A stretch of DNA of 64,000 nt. Source: Erythrophleum ivorense (taxonomy: Eukaryota > Streptophyta > Magnoliopsida > Fabales > Fabaceae). The stretch spans positions 2,170,001-2,234,000 of the forward strand of contig JAIUCV010000116.1 in NCBI GenBank assembly GCA_026724425.1, written 5' to 3'. Position 1 is the first letter of the stretch. Each line of letters starts with the position of its first letter. Below the pieces are notes generated by a model that worked only from the letters and a program-made list of their open reading frames with translations, was not told the origin of the DNA and did not search any database. Shown here piece after piece: positions 1 to 11,600 of this stretch. The translations under genes and the position numbers were made by a program.

Positions 1-2600
1 GCGGGAATAACTTGGCCTACTCTGTGAATCAGAAGAATGATAAAGTGCCTGACAAATCTCTTTTCTTTAAAAGAAGAAGTAGTTGCGAGCTTACCCTGCC
101 CTCTCTAGTTCCTTCTCGTTCAGGTTGGCTTATCTTTAGCCTGGATGGAAAAAGGAAAAAAAAAAAAACAGAGAAGGAAAAAGATAAGAAAACACCAAAT
201 ATTTCTTCTGGATTTTCTTTGATGGCACCATCATAACAAAATGGGGATGGGAAGATACGATTACCCTCAATGGAAGCAGAGGGTCATCACGGGCACATTC
301 TCTTGAACTGCTTCAGGAGTCATCATGTGGGGCTAGAGGCTCATCCTCAAATCAAGCAATGGCAGGACCAGATAGTTTGGGAGTCAATTTTTTATTCTAC
401 TTTCTTGTCTATTCGAACAAAAACAAAAAGGAATCATGCATAGGAATCATAGAATAAATTCATACGCTCTTGTAAACTCTGCAGAGTATTTACAGTGGCC
501 ATGCGCATAGGCATATGATTTATCTAAAGTAATGTTAAACATGATAAAATCTTTCTGTTTATATACATCTCGACCCGCTCATTAGTGAAAATTTTAGTGT
601 TCCAATATTGAAATCATATGTACCAAAAGTATTGAAAATTTAACATTCATCATCAGGGGTGAATGTGAATGTTTTCCAAAAACTTCCTAAAAATGAGAGT
701 AATTGTAATTATATCTGAAATATTCAAATTCCTAAAAGACTAAAGTGAGAATAATGCCTAAGGACGAAGTCTTGACACATTCTTAATTTTGCCATCTAAG
801 AACTCTTAACAGTTGAGGTTTTCTTGCCAAAAAAAAAAAAAACTAAAGCTTCTCTATGATATATATATATATATATATATAGCGAAGAATTTCAGTCATG
901 CCCTGGTTATTATTTAACATAAGCTTTTTATTAAAATTTAATTATATACAATCGTTATTATTATTTATACATTTTCGTGGTGTTATCTCTTTCAATTAAC
1001 TATTTAATTATTTAATTAATTATTATTTCTTGACCACATGTTGTTTCTTCTTCTTTTTTTTGGTTTTACCAAAGCAGATAGGTGTAAAAATTTATCTATA
1101 ATTGTTAGTACTAAAAATCATAAGACAAGGATTAATAACTAGAAGCTAGTGTTTGCCAAGTATAATTCAATTGAAACTCCCCAGAAGCAGTTGAAGCAAA
1201 AGCATTAGTCGAAACCTAAGGCATTAATTGAACCTTTAAATAACTAAATTCGCTTCACCGGTCGCTAATTCACATAATGTCAAATAGAATAAGTGATTTA
1301 AAAAAAGTGTGGACATGATATGATAATAATATCTAGAGGCACTGGCATACCACAACTGCAACTTCTAAGCAAGCAAATAAGCACGTCTAGCATGATTGAT
1401 GGAATAGTTTAATGGAAGATATGCCAATAATATAGGAAATACTATAAAATGAGAGCAAAGACTATCATGCAATACATACAATTTTTTTTTTTTAAATTTG
1501 CTTTATAACTACTTTTAAATTCTAGCCATCTTATTAGTTTTATTTATTACTTTTAATTTAATTTCTATTGAAGTTAAATAAAGTTTCTTTTAAAGTTTTC
1601 TGTTGTTAATTCCAAACTTATACATTCAATTTTAATACAATTCAACACTTTTTTCATTTTGCAAGCTCTTACCTTTGCACTTACGTACATTTATCTGATT
1701 TAATTCGAAACTTAACTATATTTAAGACTTAGGAAGGCCTCTTCTTTTAAAAGATTTGTGTGTAGTCTTCTCGATTTCTCTAAAAATAGAGATTGAAAAA
1801 TTAATTCTGAGAGTCTAATTTCAAGGCAAGATTATATCAACTCCTAAGCGGATCCTCAGTTGAAAGATCAAAGCAACAATAATTAATATATGATTCTTTT
1901 TTTGGTTAACAATGAAATATAGGGGGAAAGAAGATATTGGGAGTGAAGGCTATGCCATTCATACTGAAGCTACAATTTAGATTCGACTAATTCTATTCTA
2001 ATATAATTTCTTAATTTCTTCCATTTTATCACCTATGAATTAGGAAAATTTTATTATTATTATTATTATTGTCAAGATTTTCGAAGCTATCAATCATATA
2101 TTAAACTCATCATTCATATAAAACTTGTTCCAGTTTTTGGGTAGATATTTATACTATTTTTAAAATAAAAATAATATCATCAACTATAACAATAATTATA
2201 ATTTAAATTGAAAATCTATTTATATATTAAATTACTGGTAAAACTTAATTTAAAAAATTAATGAGCAGATACATAATTTGATCCATAAAAAATACATATT
2301 TTCTATGCTTTACTACCTAAATTATTTCTTTAAATAATTTTTCAAAATTTGTAATTCAATGTACTTTGATTCATTCGTTGGAACAAATTATATATTTATT
2401 ATATTTACTCAAGATTATTTTAATATATATGTGTAACAAATTATAAATTTTAGGGAATTAATTGGTATACAAATTACAGGGACTTAATTTTATTAAAAAT
2501 AATTTCAAAAATTAAAATATAAAGAGATATATTTTTTAAAATTCAAATTTTATTTTATTCAAAATTAATTATTTTTTTGGAGCAATCTAAAAACCAAATA
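1..2600. other. AT-rich intergenic stretch left of MDN1
   Basis: No convincing gene. It contains an A-run at about 830-842, an (AT)n tract at 860-881, a short ATT repeat near 2053-2069 and long AT-rich DNA. The first 460 bases hold overlapping short open frames that might be the tail of an upstream plus-strand gene (see rejected items), but no recognisable domain. Confidence 0.6.
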
Positions 2601-2691
2601 AATAGATAAACAATGGGTCGAGCTCCCAAGCCGAGCCGCCGACAAACGTCGTTCGCACATATACGGCTCATCGCGTCAGACTGAAAGAACC

Positions 2692-2721
2692 TATATAATC
2701 GCGTTTAAACCCTAAACCCTA
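2692..2721 (+). promoter_or_regulatory. MDN1 core promoter: TATA box and telo-box
   Basis: TATATAA at 2692-2698 is followed at 2707-2721 by AAACCCTAAACCCTA, two linked copies of the plant telo-box. Telo-boxes are established marks of plant genes for ribosomal proteins and ribosome biogenesis, often near the transcription start, which fits midasin. The surrounding 2615-2720 stretch is more GC- and CpG-rich than its flanks. The leader to the ATG at 3103 would be about 380 nt. It contains a good acceptor at 2991 (TATGCAG), so a 5' UTR intron is plausible, but I could not fix its donor. Confidence 0.7.
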
Positions 2722-3102
2722 CAGAGCAGCATAAAAGCCCTCAAGACCTGAAACCTGAATCCTGTGACTCGAGGGAAGCAGAGGAAAAGAAACGCTACTC
2801 GTAGAACGTCTCAAATTGCTAGTTACAATCGTTTCAAAACACTCAAAGTTCAATTATCTTCCGGAAACTTAAATTTAACTGCAAGCTAGCAGAACATCGA
2901 CAGGCGTAAATTAAACGTGTTCCTCTCTTTTCTCTGTTAATCTGTATTTTTGGGTACTTATTATTGTCTTTGTTTTGGGCAATATATGCAGGTTGAAGCA
3001 AAACGAACAATTGGCTTTTAACTTGTAAATTATAATTTTTTTAATATACTCTTTTAACTATTTACTACTTTGATCACACATAGAGAAGTTTTTCTGCTTC
3101 AA

Positions 3103-5681
3103 ATGGCGATTGACGGCAGTTTTAGCCTTCATTCAGCGGTTGAGAGGTTTCTTGACCGTTTACCAAAGCTTCAATCTTTTCCACTGTTTGATTCCCTCGC
3201 AAGAAAGGTATAGCTTATATTTCATTGAAGCATGGATTCGATTTTCAGTTAATGGCTATGAAGCTACAGATAAGGGACATGCCACAGTACTGATACTACG
3301 ACACAACAAAATTTTAGCGTTTAAATGCATTGATTATCCTGCAGGGACACTTGGTTACCGAAGAGGAAGTTGTGGATACTTTAGTGGGTGTCTTTCTGCA
3401 CCCCAGTTACACTATTCCATTGATGGGATGTTTCTGCCCGATTGCCCGAAAATTTGTAGATAAAGCTGTTGCCCTGCTTCGTCTTGTGCCAAATTTAAGG
3501 TCTAATGCTCGGGATACTATCATGGAAGATGATTTTGTCGAAGTTCCAGATGAAATTCTGAATGTGATTGAGTTTTATAGCCAACGTGGAAGGGGTCTAG
3601 ATCTTCATGAACTTGCTTGTCTGGCTTTCTGTCGTATTCTTGACATGGCTCCTTTCCTACTGAGGTTGGTTCTTCCCTGTAAAATTTTGTATGAGCCTTG
3701 TTTTATGTAACGTTTTTCCTTCAACTTGAACCTTCTAGTTCTCCACGCTCTCTTATTTTTCCCTCTCTTTATGTATTTATCGGTGATAATCCTATGAATA
3801 AGGGAGAAAGAATTTAGTGTTAATTATTATCATGGAAAACTAAGAATGCAATATGCCTCTTTGTTTATATGCAATATGATCTTGTGTGAAATCTTGTTAG
3901 ATGTTAACTGTCAAGTGTCAAGTGAAGTCTGAAGTTGCTTTAATATTATAGTAGATTTGTATATCTTTTGACGTGGCAAGTTAGTGATGGAGTGTATTTG
4001 ATTCTGGAGTATAGACTTATGCAAAAGAGGTTTTTTTTTTGGGTTATGTTTGTGCTTATATAGACATTGTTCCGCAAATAAAATCTCCTGAATGAAGCAA
4101 AACATATGTGCTCATTTGCTTTGATTCCTCTGTTTCTCAAAAAATGTAATAGTTTTTCTTCTTTTAAAGATATAGGAATTTAGTGTTAATTATTATCATG
4201 GAAAACTAAGAATGCAATATGCCTCTTTGTTTCTTTGCAATATGATCTTATGTGAAGTCTTGTTAGATGTTAACTTTAAAGTGTCAAGTGAAGTCTGAAG
4301 TTGCTTTAATATTGTAGTAGATTTGTATATCTTTTGACATGGCAAGTTGGTGATGGAGATGTATTTGTTTATGGAGTATAGACATATGCAAAAGAGTTTT
4401 TTCAGTTATGTTTGTGCTTATATATACACTGTTCTGCACAAAAAATTCCTGAATGAAGCAGAACATCTATGCTTATTTGCTTTGATTCTTCCATTTCTCA
4501 AAAAAATGTAATATTTTTTCTTTTTTTTTTTAAGATATAAATTTCTCTTATTATTGAAAATAATTTTTCCAATTTAGCATTCTGAAGAAAATTACCCATT
4601 AAATGAAAAAATAAAAGCAAAAAGAAAGAGAAAAAGAAGGGGAAAATTCTCTTTCAATTCTCAAATATCTGTCTTCAGGAAAAGTATTGATTATCAGGAG
4701 TAGAACTTCAATAAATAGTTCTCCTATATTTGGAAATTCACATTATAATGTCTTAGCTATTTTGGTTCTTTGTAGAATTGTTGAATATATAGTGTCGTGT
4801 TTACTAATCTTTGTGGTGTTTTCATTAGTGGTCAATGATGATTGCTAATTGAAAATTTATAGGGATTTGGCTTTTTATCTAGCTCTCTTATAATATTATG
4901 TGATGTGATTAATTTGGCTAATTGGTGCAGTTCTGTATTAAACTATTTTAAGTTTGCTCCTTCTCCATTTGAACGATTTTCAGTGAAACAAACTATCCCA
5001 TCTATGTGGGTTAAGGTCAGTGGAAGTTTTCTGATATGTTTTTTTGCACCTAATTTCAATCTGAATCAACTTAGGCTTCTGCTTTTGGGTGTTACCAAGT
5101 TGTATCGATTTTTTTCAGGTTGGAACCCATGAACTACTTGTTGCCCAAATATCATACCGCTTCCTTATCATGAAAACTGAAATTTTCTCAAAGGTCTGGG
5201 ACTGGTCTTGTTTCATGGACCTCTTGGAAGAACCCGCTAACATCAGCGAATGTGTGGCAGCTGAAGCAACAGACCTGATTTGGTGTGGGGTACAGATAGT
5301 AACCATTATCTTCAAATTGAGTTATAGGGCCAGTGAAAGCTTGAATATTGGAGCTGAAGAAGCATCTAAATGTCTATTGCGGTCAGTAGTGTTTACTTCT
5401 CATCGGCTGCATGTTCTCATCAAAAGTGTAGTTCAGGCTACATTACAATATTCATCTCCTGTTTTCAGGTGGGAAGCATTCTGTCAGGATATATCAATAG
5501 AGAAAGCTGGATTGTATTCCAGGCCAGGGCCACAAAATATGCCAGGTTCTCTGGATAGAAGCTTGGATTTCAACCAAGAGAACTGTTTAAAGTCCTTTGG
5601 TCTTGCTGATTTTCAGGCTGTTAGCTTGCCAAAGCTGCATGGGGTTGAGCCACCTTTGAGGAGTCAAAGGCTTGCCACATG
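3103..5681 (+). CDS. MDN1: MDN1 exons 1-5: N-terminal domain
   Basis: Exons: 3103-3207, 3345-3664, 4931-5015, 5119-5381, 5469-5681. They encode about 329 residues beginning MAIDGSFSLH. This leucine-rich alpha-helical region precedes the first AAA module and has no nucleotide-binding motif, as expected for the midasin N-terminal domain. Exon 4 ends in a split Arg codon (CG|G), and removing an in-frame 87-bp intron joins LLR to WEAFCQD. That intron has no stop, so a simple ORF reads straight through it. The splice rests on GT-AG borders and on the continuity of the conserved text. Exons 2 to 5 are joined through split codons without frame loss. Confidence 0.9.
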
Positions 5682-8600
5682 GTACAGCCTATTTTATTTT
5701 TGAATTGAATCATTCCTTCTTGTCTTCTTTCTTCTATTTAATTTTGATTTTGTTTGGGATTTTAACTTGAATATTATTTATTTGCTTGCCATATAGGGCG
5801 TTAAATTTCTCAAATACTTTTTTGATTCTTCATATGTGGTTTTTGTCTTGTAGCTTCTTGTAGGAAACTCTTACTGATATACTCCACGTCTTGTATGGAT
5901 TGCCACTCAATTTTTGTTCTCTTCTGTGATTTTAGGGACAATATATCTAGAAGTAATACATTCATATTGACATCAACAGTGAAGAAAAGTTTTGAGAGGG
6001 TGCTGTTGGCAGTGAGTCAGAAGTGGCCTGTTCTTTTATATGGTCCTTGTGGTTCTGGAAAATCTGCTCTCATTGCCAAGCTTGCTCAGTATAGTAAAAA
6101 CCAGGGTATGTCTAGATCTATAAGCTGTCCTTTTTACAAGTTATTAATTTTCGTGTCCTCTTACTCACCTATAAATTGTTGAACTTGTTGAGTTAGAAGG
6201 TCATATTTTTCAGTATTTTGTGGTAAGTTGTCATTACATGCTTCATGGGAAATGGTAAATTTGGATCAAGTGTTCTCTTATTTCTGTTCTAGTCTGGACT
6301 CATTTCATGGCTGCACTTTTTATCATGTATTGCTGTTTAATTCACATCACATGGAGCTGTTTTAAATTTAAACTTTTCTGAGCAGTCAATACTCAATACA
6401 ATTAATACAAGAGAGCATGGGGAAGTAAGCTTTTATAATGTCCTCTTGGACTTTGCATCTGCTATGAACTTGTTAATTGTTATCTTCTTATCTGATTTAC
6501 ATGTTTCTCAATCTGCTTTTGTTTTCTGTTTTCTCCCATAATTCTTGCATGTTTACTGTGCATTGTTGTTCATATATATAGGGTATGTTTGGTATGAAGA
6601 TTGAAAAGGACAGGGAGAGGGAAAGTTTTGTACAATGTCTCTTATGCTCTTATTATTATTACTTAATAGTATCTCTTTCTATTACTTTTTTTAAAGTAAG
6701 GGTATGAATATTATTTCCAATCCACTCTATTCACTTGTTTGATTTCCTTTCCATTTCTATACTTAATTTTTTGTGTACCAAATATAGCCTGTGATCAATA
6801 TTTTCACTTCAACAATCTTTATGTTCTAATCCTCTTTGCAGTTCTATCTATCCAGATGGATGATCAAATTGATGGTAGAACATTGGTTGGAGGTTATGTC
6901 TGTACAGATAGGCCTGGAGAATTTAGATGGCAGCCTGGGTCACTTACCCAGGTTTGTTCTCACTTTTTTGCCATATTATCTAGTTATATGGGACAGAGAT
7001 GTTGTGATGTCAGTACATATGGTATTTACCAAGAAAGCATCTTGTTTTATCTTTCTGTACTATCTTTATTGCAGGCTGTGCAGAATGGTTTTTGGATTGT
7101 TTTTGAGGATATTGACAAAGCACCACCTGATGTGCATTCCGTTTTAACACCTTTATTGGAAGGGACTGGCTCATTTATGACAGGGCATGGGGAGGTAATT
7201 TCTTTGCACTTTCACTCCTTGTCCTGCCAATAAAATGATTGTATTCATTGTAAGCAGGGATGCTCATTGAGTTCACTGTAGGCCCCTTTTGTTTAAATTG
7301 AGGGTTGGCTATTTTCTGTTAGGATAGATTATTCTGGACTTTGGACTTCTTGGGGAACATTGGGTGTGTCCTTTTACCTTGGAGAAGTTTCTCTTGATAA
7401 CTTTAAAGGCCTTGACAAGAATAAGGAGGCAGAAATTGAGGTGTGGTGTGTCTATTGTGTTTGGTTGGAGAGGAATGCCTGGATTTCCACTGATGTATTA
7501 TTGGCCTTACATATGTTATGTGATAGAATTGTGTTTATGGCCTCTCACTCTTTGCTCATGGCTGTTTTAAGAGCATGTTCATTTTTGATATGCAGAGGGA
7601 TTGAACAGCTTCCTTGTCAGCTTTGAGTCTCTATGAATCCTTTCTTTTTCTTGGTTTTTCTCTTTAGGGAGCAAAGAGAATGAGAGGGAGAGAAATATGA
7701 GAAACATTTAGTGTATTCAATATTCTTGGTGACTCCTCAATTATAGTTGGACCCTAAGATATAGGGCCCTAGAGATAATCTCCAACAAAAGATATAGCTG
7801 GTCCCTAATGAAATAATTATGGACCTTCACTTTACAATTTAAGCTTACGTGGTAGAGTTTTTATGACTAAGTGGTCAAAGTGTTCAATCTTTGCCGGCTT
7901 CATTCTTTATAATTAAATGAAATTTCAGCACCACTTAGGGGGGACTGGACTTTGTCCACACATCAAACCAAACAGTTTTTTGTGTGATGCGGCATGTTAA
8001 AAATTATTAGTGTTGCTTGACAAGAATTAACTAGAAAATAATTCATAAATAACTGAAGACAATCTTAAAAATAAATCCCAATCCTTATTTTTTTGCATTA
8101 CAAGTCTTTCCTTGTTTTGGGGGATTTCCCTTTGGTTGTATTTCTTTCTAATTTTATTCTTTTGATCGAAATTTTTGGTGATAAATGAAGATATTTTATT
8201 AAAATGAGGAAAGGGAATAGGTGAGAGAGGCAAGGCTGAGGCATGCTCTTGAAAGAAACAAATGAAAACAATTTTTGTAGATAGAACAAAAATAATTTCA
8301 TGCCAGTCCCTCTGCATCTGTTAAAGGCACCCTCTGAAAAAAAATCCATCGGCCTAATACTATAAAGGGGCAAGGGAAGTAACTCGAAAAATTTCTAGCA
8401 TTACTTCCAATCCCAAGTTGCCAATTTGATGCACACATAGCATAATTTGTTAGTTGCCATCTTTTACATGGAGGAAGAGAAAAGAAGGAAATTATAGAAG
8501 TCTGATTAATTGATAAGTATTATAGAATCCTTTTGCATCTCCTACACTTTCCTCTTTTAATCCAAGGATAAGAAATACATTGTATCTATGTGACACTGTG

Positions 8601-11600
8601 TTCTTTGGTCACTGATTCTTGAAGCATCACGCTAAATTTGCAGGAAATTAGTGTGGCGGAAAGTTTCAGAATGTTCTCAACTGTTGCAACTTCAAAGCTT
8701 GATACATCTCAGGGTGCAGGTTTTTGACTTGTCCCTCTTTTAATTTCTATTTGCTGGATTGTCTTTATTTTTTGGATGATTGTTTTTGGTTTTAAACAAT
8801 ATGTTAATAGTTGTTTTATGCTGTGATGCATCTCAGAATGTTTACTTGTTTATTGTACCCTTATAAATACATTTCAACTTCAGAGTGCTTCTCTTAAAAA
8901 AATGTGATGATTTTTTTAAAAAGAAAAATAAAAAAGGAAATGCCTAGAAATGGAAGAATTCTAGAGAAAAATAAAAGCTTCAATTGGGGTGGTGCCAGGA
9001 GGATGTTTTATAAAGAAAAGGACTTGGAATTTGCATTTGTTGGGTTCTTACACTTGCTCATCTTTCTTTAATTTTTGATTTGAAGTTCAAATACTTCTCT
9101 TCCTTTTTGTAAGTTTTTCTGGAAAGTCAATGCCCAATTTTTAGTTTTAGAACTGCAAATTGACACCCACTTGCCTCATTAACAAGCTTTCTACTCAGCC
9201 TTCTAAGATAAGGGCTTTTGTTTGGACAGCGGTACATAGTAGAATTAACACATATAATCTGCTTCAGACTAGAAGACCCAATAAGGCTTTATTACTTGAT
9301 GTTTGTGTAATGTGTTTTGGAAATTTGGAGATGAATAACCATCTCTTTTTGCACTGTGAAGTGGCTTGGCATGAAAAAGGTCACTTTGGTTTCTTTGATG
9401 AGAGTTGGGTTTGCTCAGCTAATCTTGGGGCTTTGCTAGTTATAAAGTTTATTGGTTTTGGGAGGCAAAAGAAGTATAAAGTTCTGAGGTTTGTGGTGTC
9501 TTTGGTTAAAACGAAATACTGGTTTTATTACATGTTCTTTGGGAGAGGATTATTTTCATATCCTCTTTGTGAGTTTCTGCTGATGGTTTCTTTATTGGGT
9601 TTCCCTTATGGATCTTCAAAGGGATTGGAAGGCTCAGTTGAGTTAGAGCATGGGTTGTTTTTTCCTGTTTTTGTCTTCTGTATGGGAGGATCTTTTGTCC
9701 TCTGTTTTTGTACCTCTTTGTACTATTCTCTCTTTGCATTAAAACAATTCTTTTTTCTTCTAAAAAGCAAAAAAGACTAGGATGGGAATGAGAGGAAGAA
9801 TGATCCTCAACCCACAAATCCTCCCTAAATTGATTATGAAAATTTATCCCCAAATATGAAATAAGCCATAAGCATTTTAGAATTGAGTCATTAAAATTAT
9901 GAAACAGTGTATGTTCTTTTTACTGAAATTTGTTGAAATCATGCAGGTTTTTTTTCAGATAAGTTTTTCTAATTTATGAAGTAAATACTGAATTTTGTTG
10001 TATTGGTAGGACGAGGCTCACTTAGTGTCCTTTGGAGAAGAGTGATGATTAGGCCGCCAGAAAAAGAAGACTTGCAAAATATACTCACAGCTTGGTATCC
10101 AAAGTTGGAGCCTCTTGTTGACAAACTCATAGGTATTTACATAAATTGCTGTCAACATCTGTTTTCACAGATTTTTTTTTTGGGTTTTATTTTAAGTGAT
10201 GATTAAAAACTGACTCCTCATTATTTTTTTATCTCTATGATTATCTTTGGCAGAAACGTATGTAAGAGTTAACTCCATCTATATGCTTCAGATTGTGGGT
10301 TTCCACTCTGGAAATTCTGCTTCTGTTGATTGTCTCAGCCGGTTCTCATTGAGGTAACTAAAGAAATTATGGCCTTCCTTTGCTTGGCTTGTCCATTTTC
10401 TTCAATAAACGTAGCTTTTGATTCTCCACGGCAGGGATCTCCTTAAATGGTGCAAGCGCATTGCGGGTTTAGGTTTTAGCTATGATGGTGGTTGCTTATC
10501 AGGGTACCAATGTTATTCTGTGTATAAAGAGGTCTGTTTTTATTTGTGATCCCTACAATTTTTGTTTCTGAATTTTGGTGGAAGATTTAATAGTTACTTG
10601 ATGTGTAGTTAATGTCTTGTATCCCAGGCTGTTGATGTTTTTGCAGCCTTCTCAACTTCATCTAAACACCGGCTGTCTATAATGAAAGAAATAGCAAAGT
10701 TGTGGGCAGTGCCAGTTTCAGCTGCTGAGACCTTGTATCCATGTGACAAACCAATAATCCAGGTTTGTTTAGTGATAAATTGCAATGGATATTTGATTAC
10801 ATTATTTGGCAACATAAACTTCTCATTGTTGGTGGTGAAGTGCAGGATTCTGTCACTGATTTAAGAATAGGCCGAGTTTCGCTCCAGTCCACTACAAAAA
10901 CTGTAAGTATAGTTTATTGACATTTAAATTATAAAAGCTTTTACCATAGAATGGTCTCATCTTCCCTTGGCAATACTTTTATTTTTCTTATGCAGTTACA
11001 AGAACATAGGAGACCTTTTGTTGAGATCAGTAGTTCTCTGCATGTACTTGAGCGCATAGCATGCTCTGTAAAGTATAATGAGGCTGTACTCTTGGTAGGG
11101 GAAACTGGTACAGGGAAGACTACACTTGTTCAAAATTGGCTTTAAGACTTGGTCAGAAGCTTACTGTTTTGGTATGTTTGCTTTCATGTTCCCAATCTCT
11201 TCAATTATTTCTGGTATTTGAAATTCAATTACAAGCCAGATTGAGTGATACCATTTTTATTCCAGAATTTAAGTCAGCAAAGTGATGTTGCTGACATATT
11301 AGGGGATTTAAGCCTATGAATGCACAATTTGTTTATTTCCCACTTCATAAGGAGTTTATGGATCTCTTTTCCAGGACATTTTCTGTGAAGGTATTCCCTT
11401 TTTCAAAATTTTGGTGCATTTGTGTATAATTGTTGTTAATGTCTCTAAGTTATTTGCTCTGTTCAGGAAAATATAAGCTGTCTTACACAGCTAGAAAATA
11501 TCTAACTGATAAGAAATGGAAAATGCTACTAAAAGGATTTCGAAGAGGAGTTGACATTTTCCGTAGTCAGTTGAGCTTGAAAGAACTGGGTCTGCCAAGA

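Noticed and set aside
3..460. Possible last exons of an upstream plus-strand gene: open text from 3 to about 122 ending before a GT, then two alternative open frames from about 262 to 457.
   Set aside because: Two frames look equally protein-like, the acceptors are weak, and no domain is recognisable. Evidence is too thin to call a gene.
2707..2721. Telomere-like repeat as an interstitial telomere scar.
   Set aside because: Only two repeat units in a promoter of a ribosome-biogenesis gene; the telo-box explanation fits better.
5115..5315. Minus-strand ORF of 66 codons.
   Set aside because: Antisense shadow of MDN1 exon 4, which is supported by conserved protein text and splice sites.
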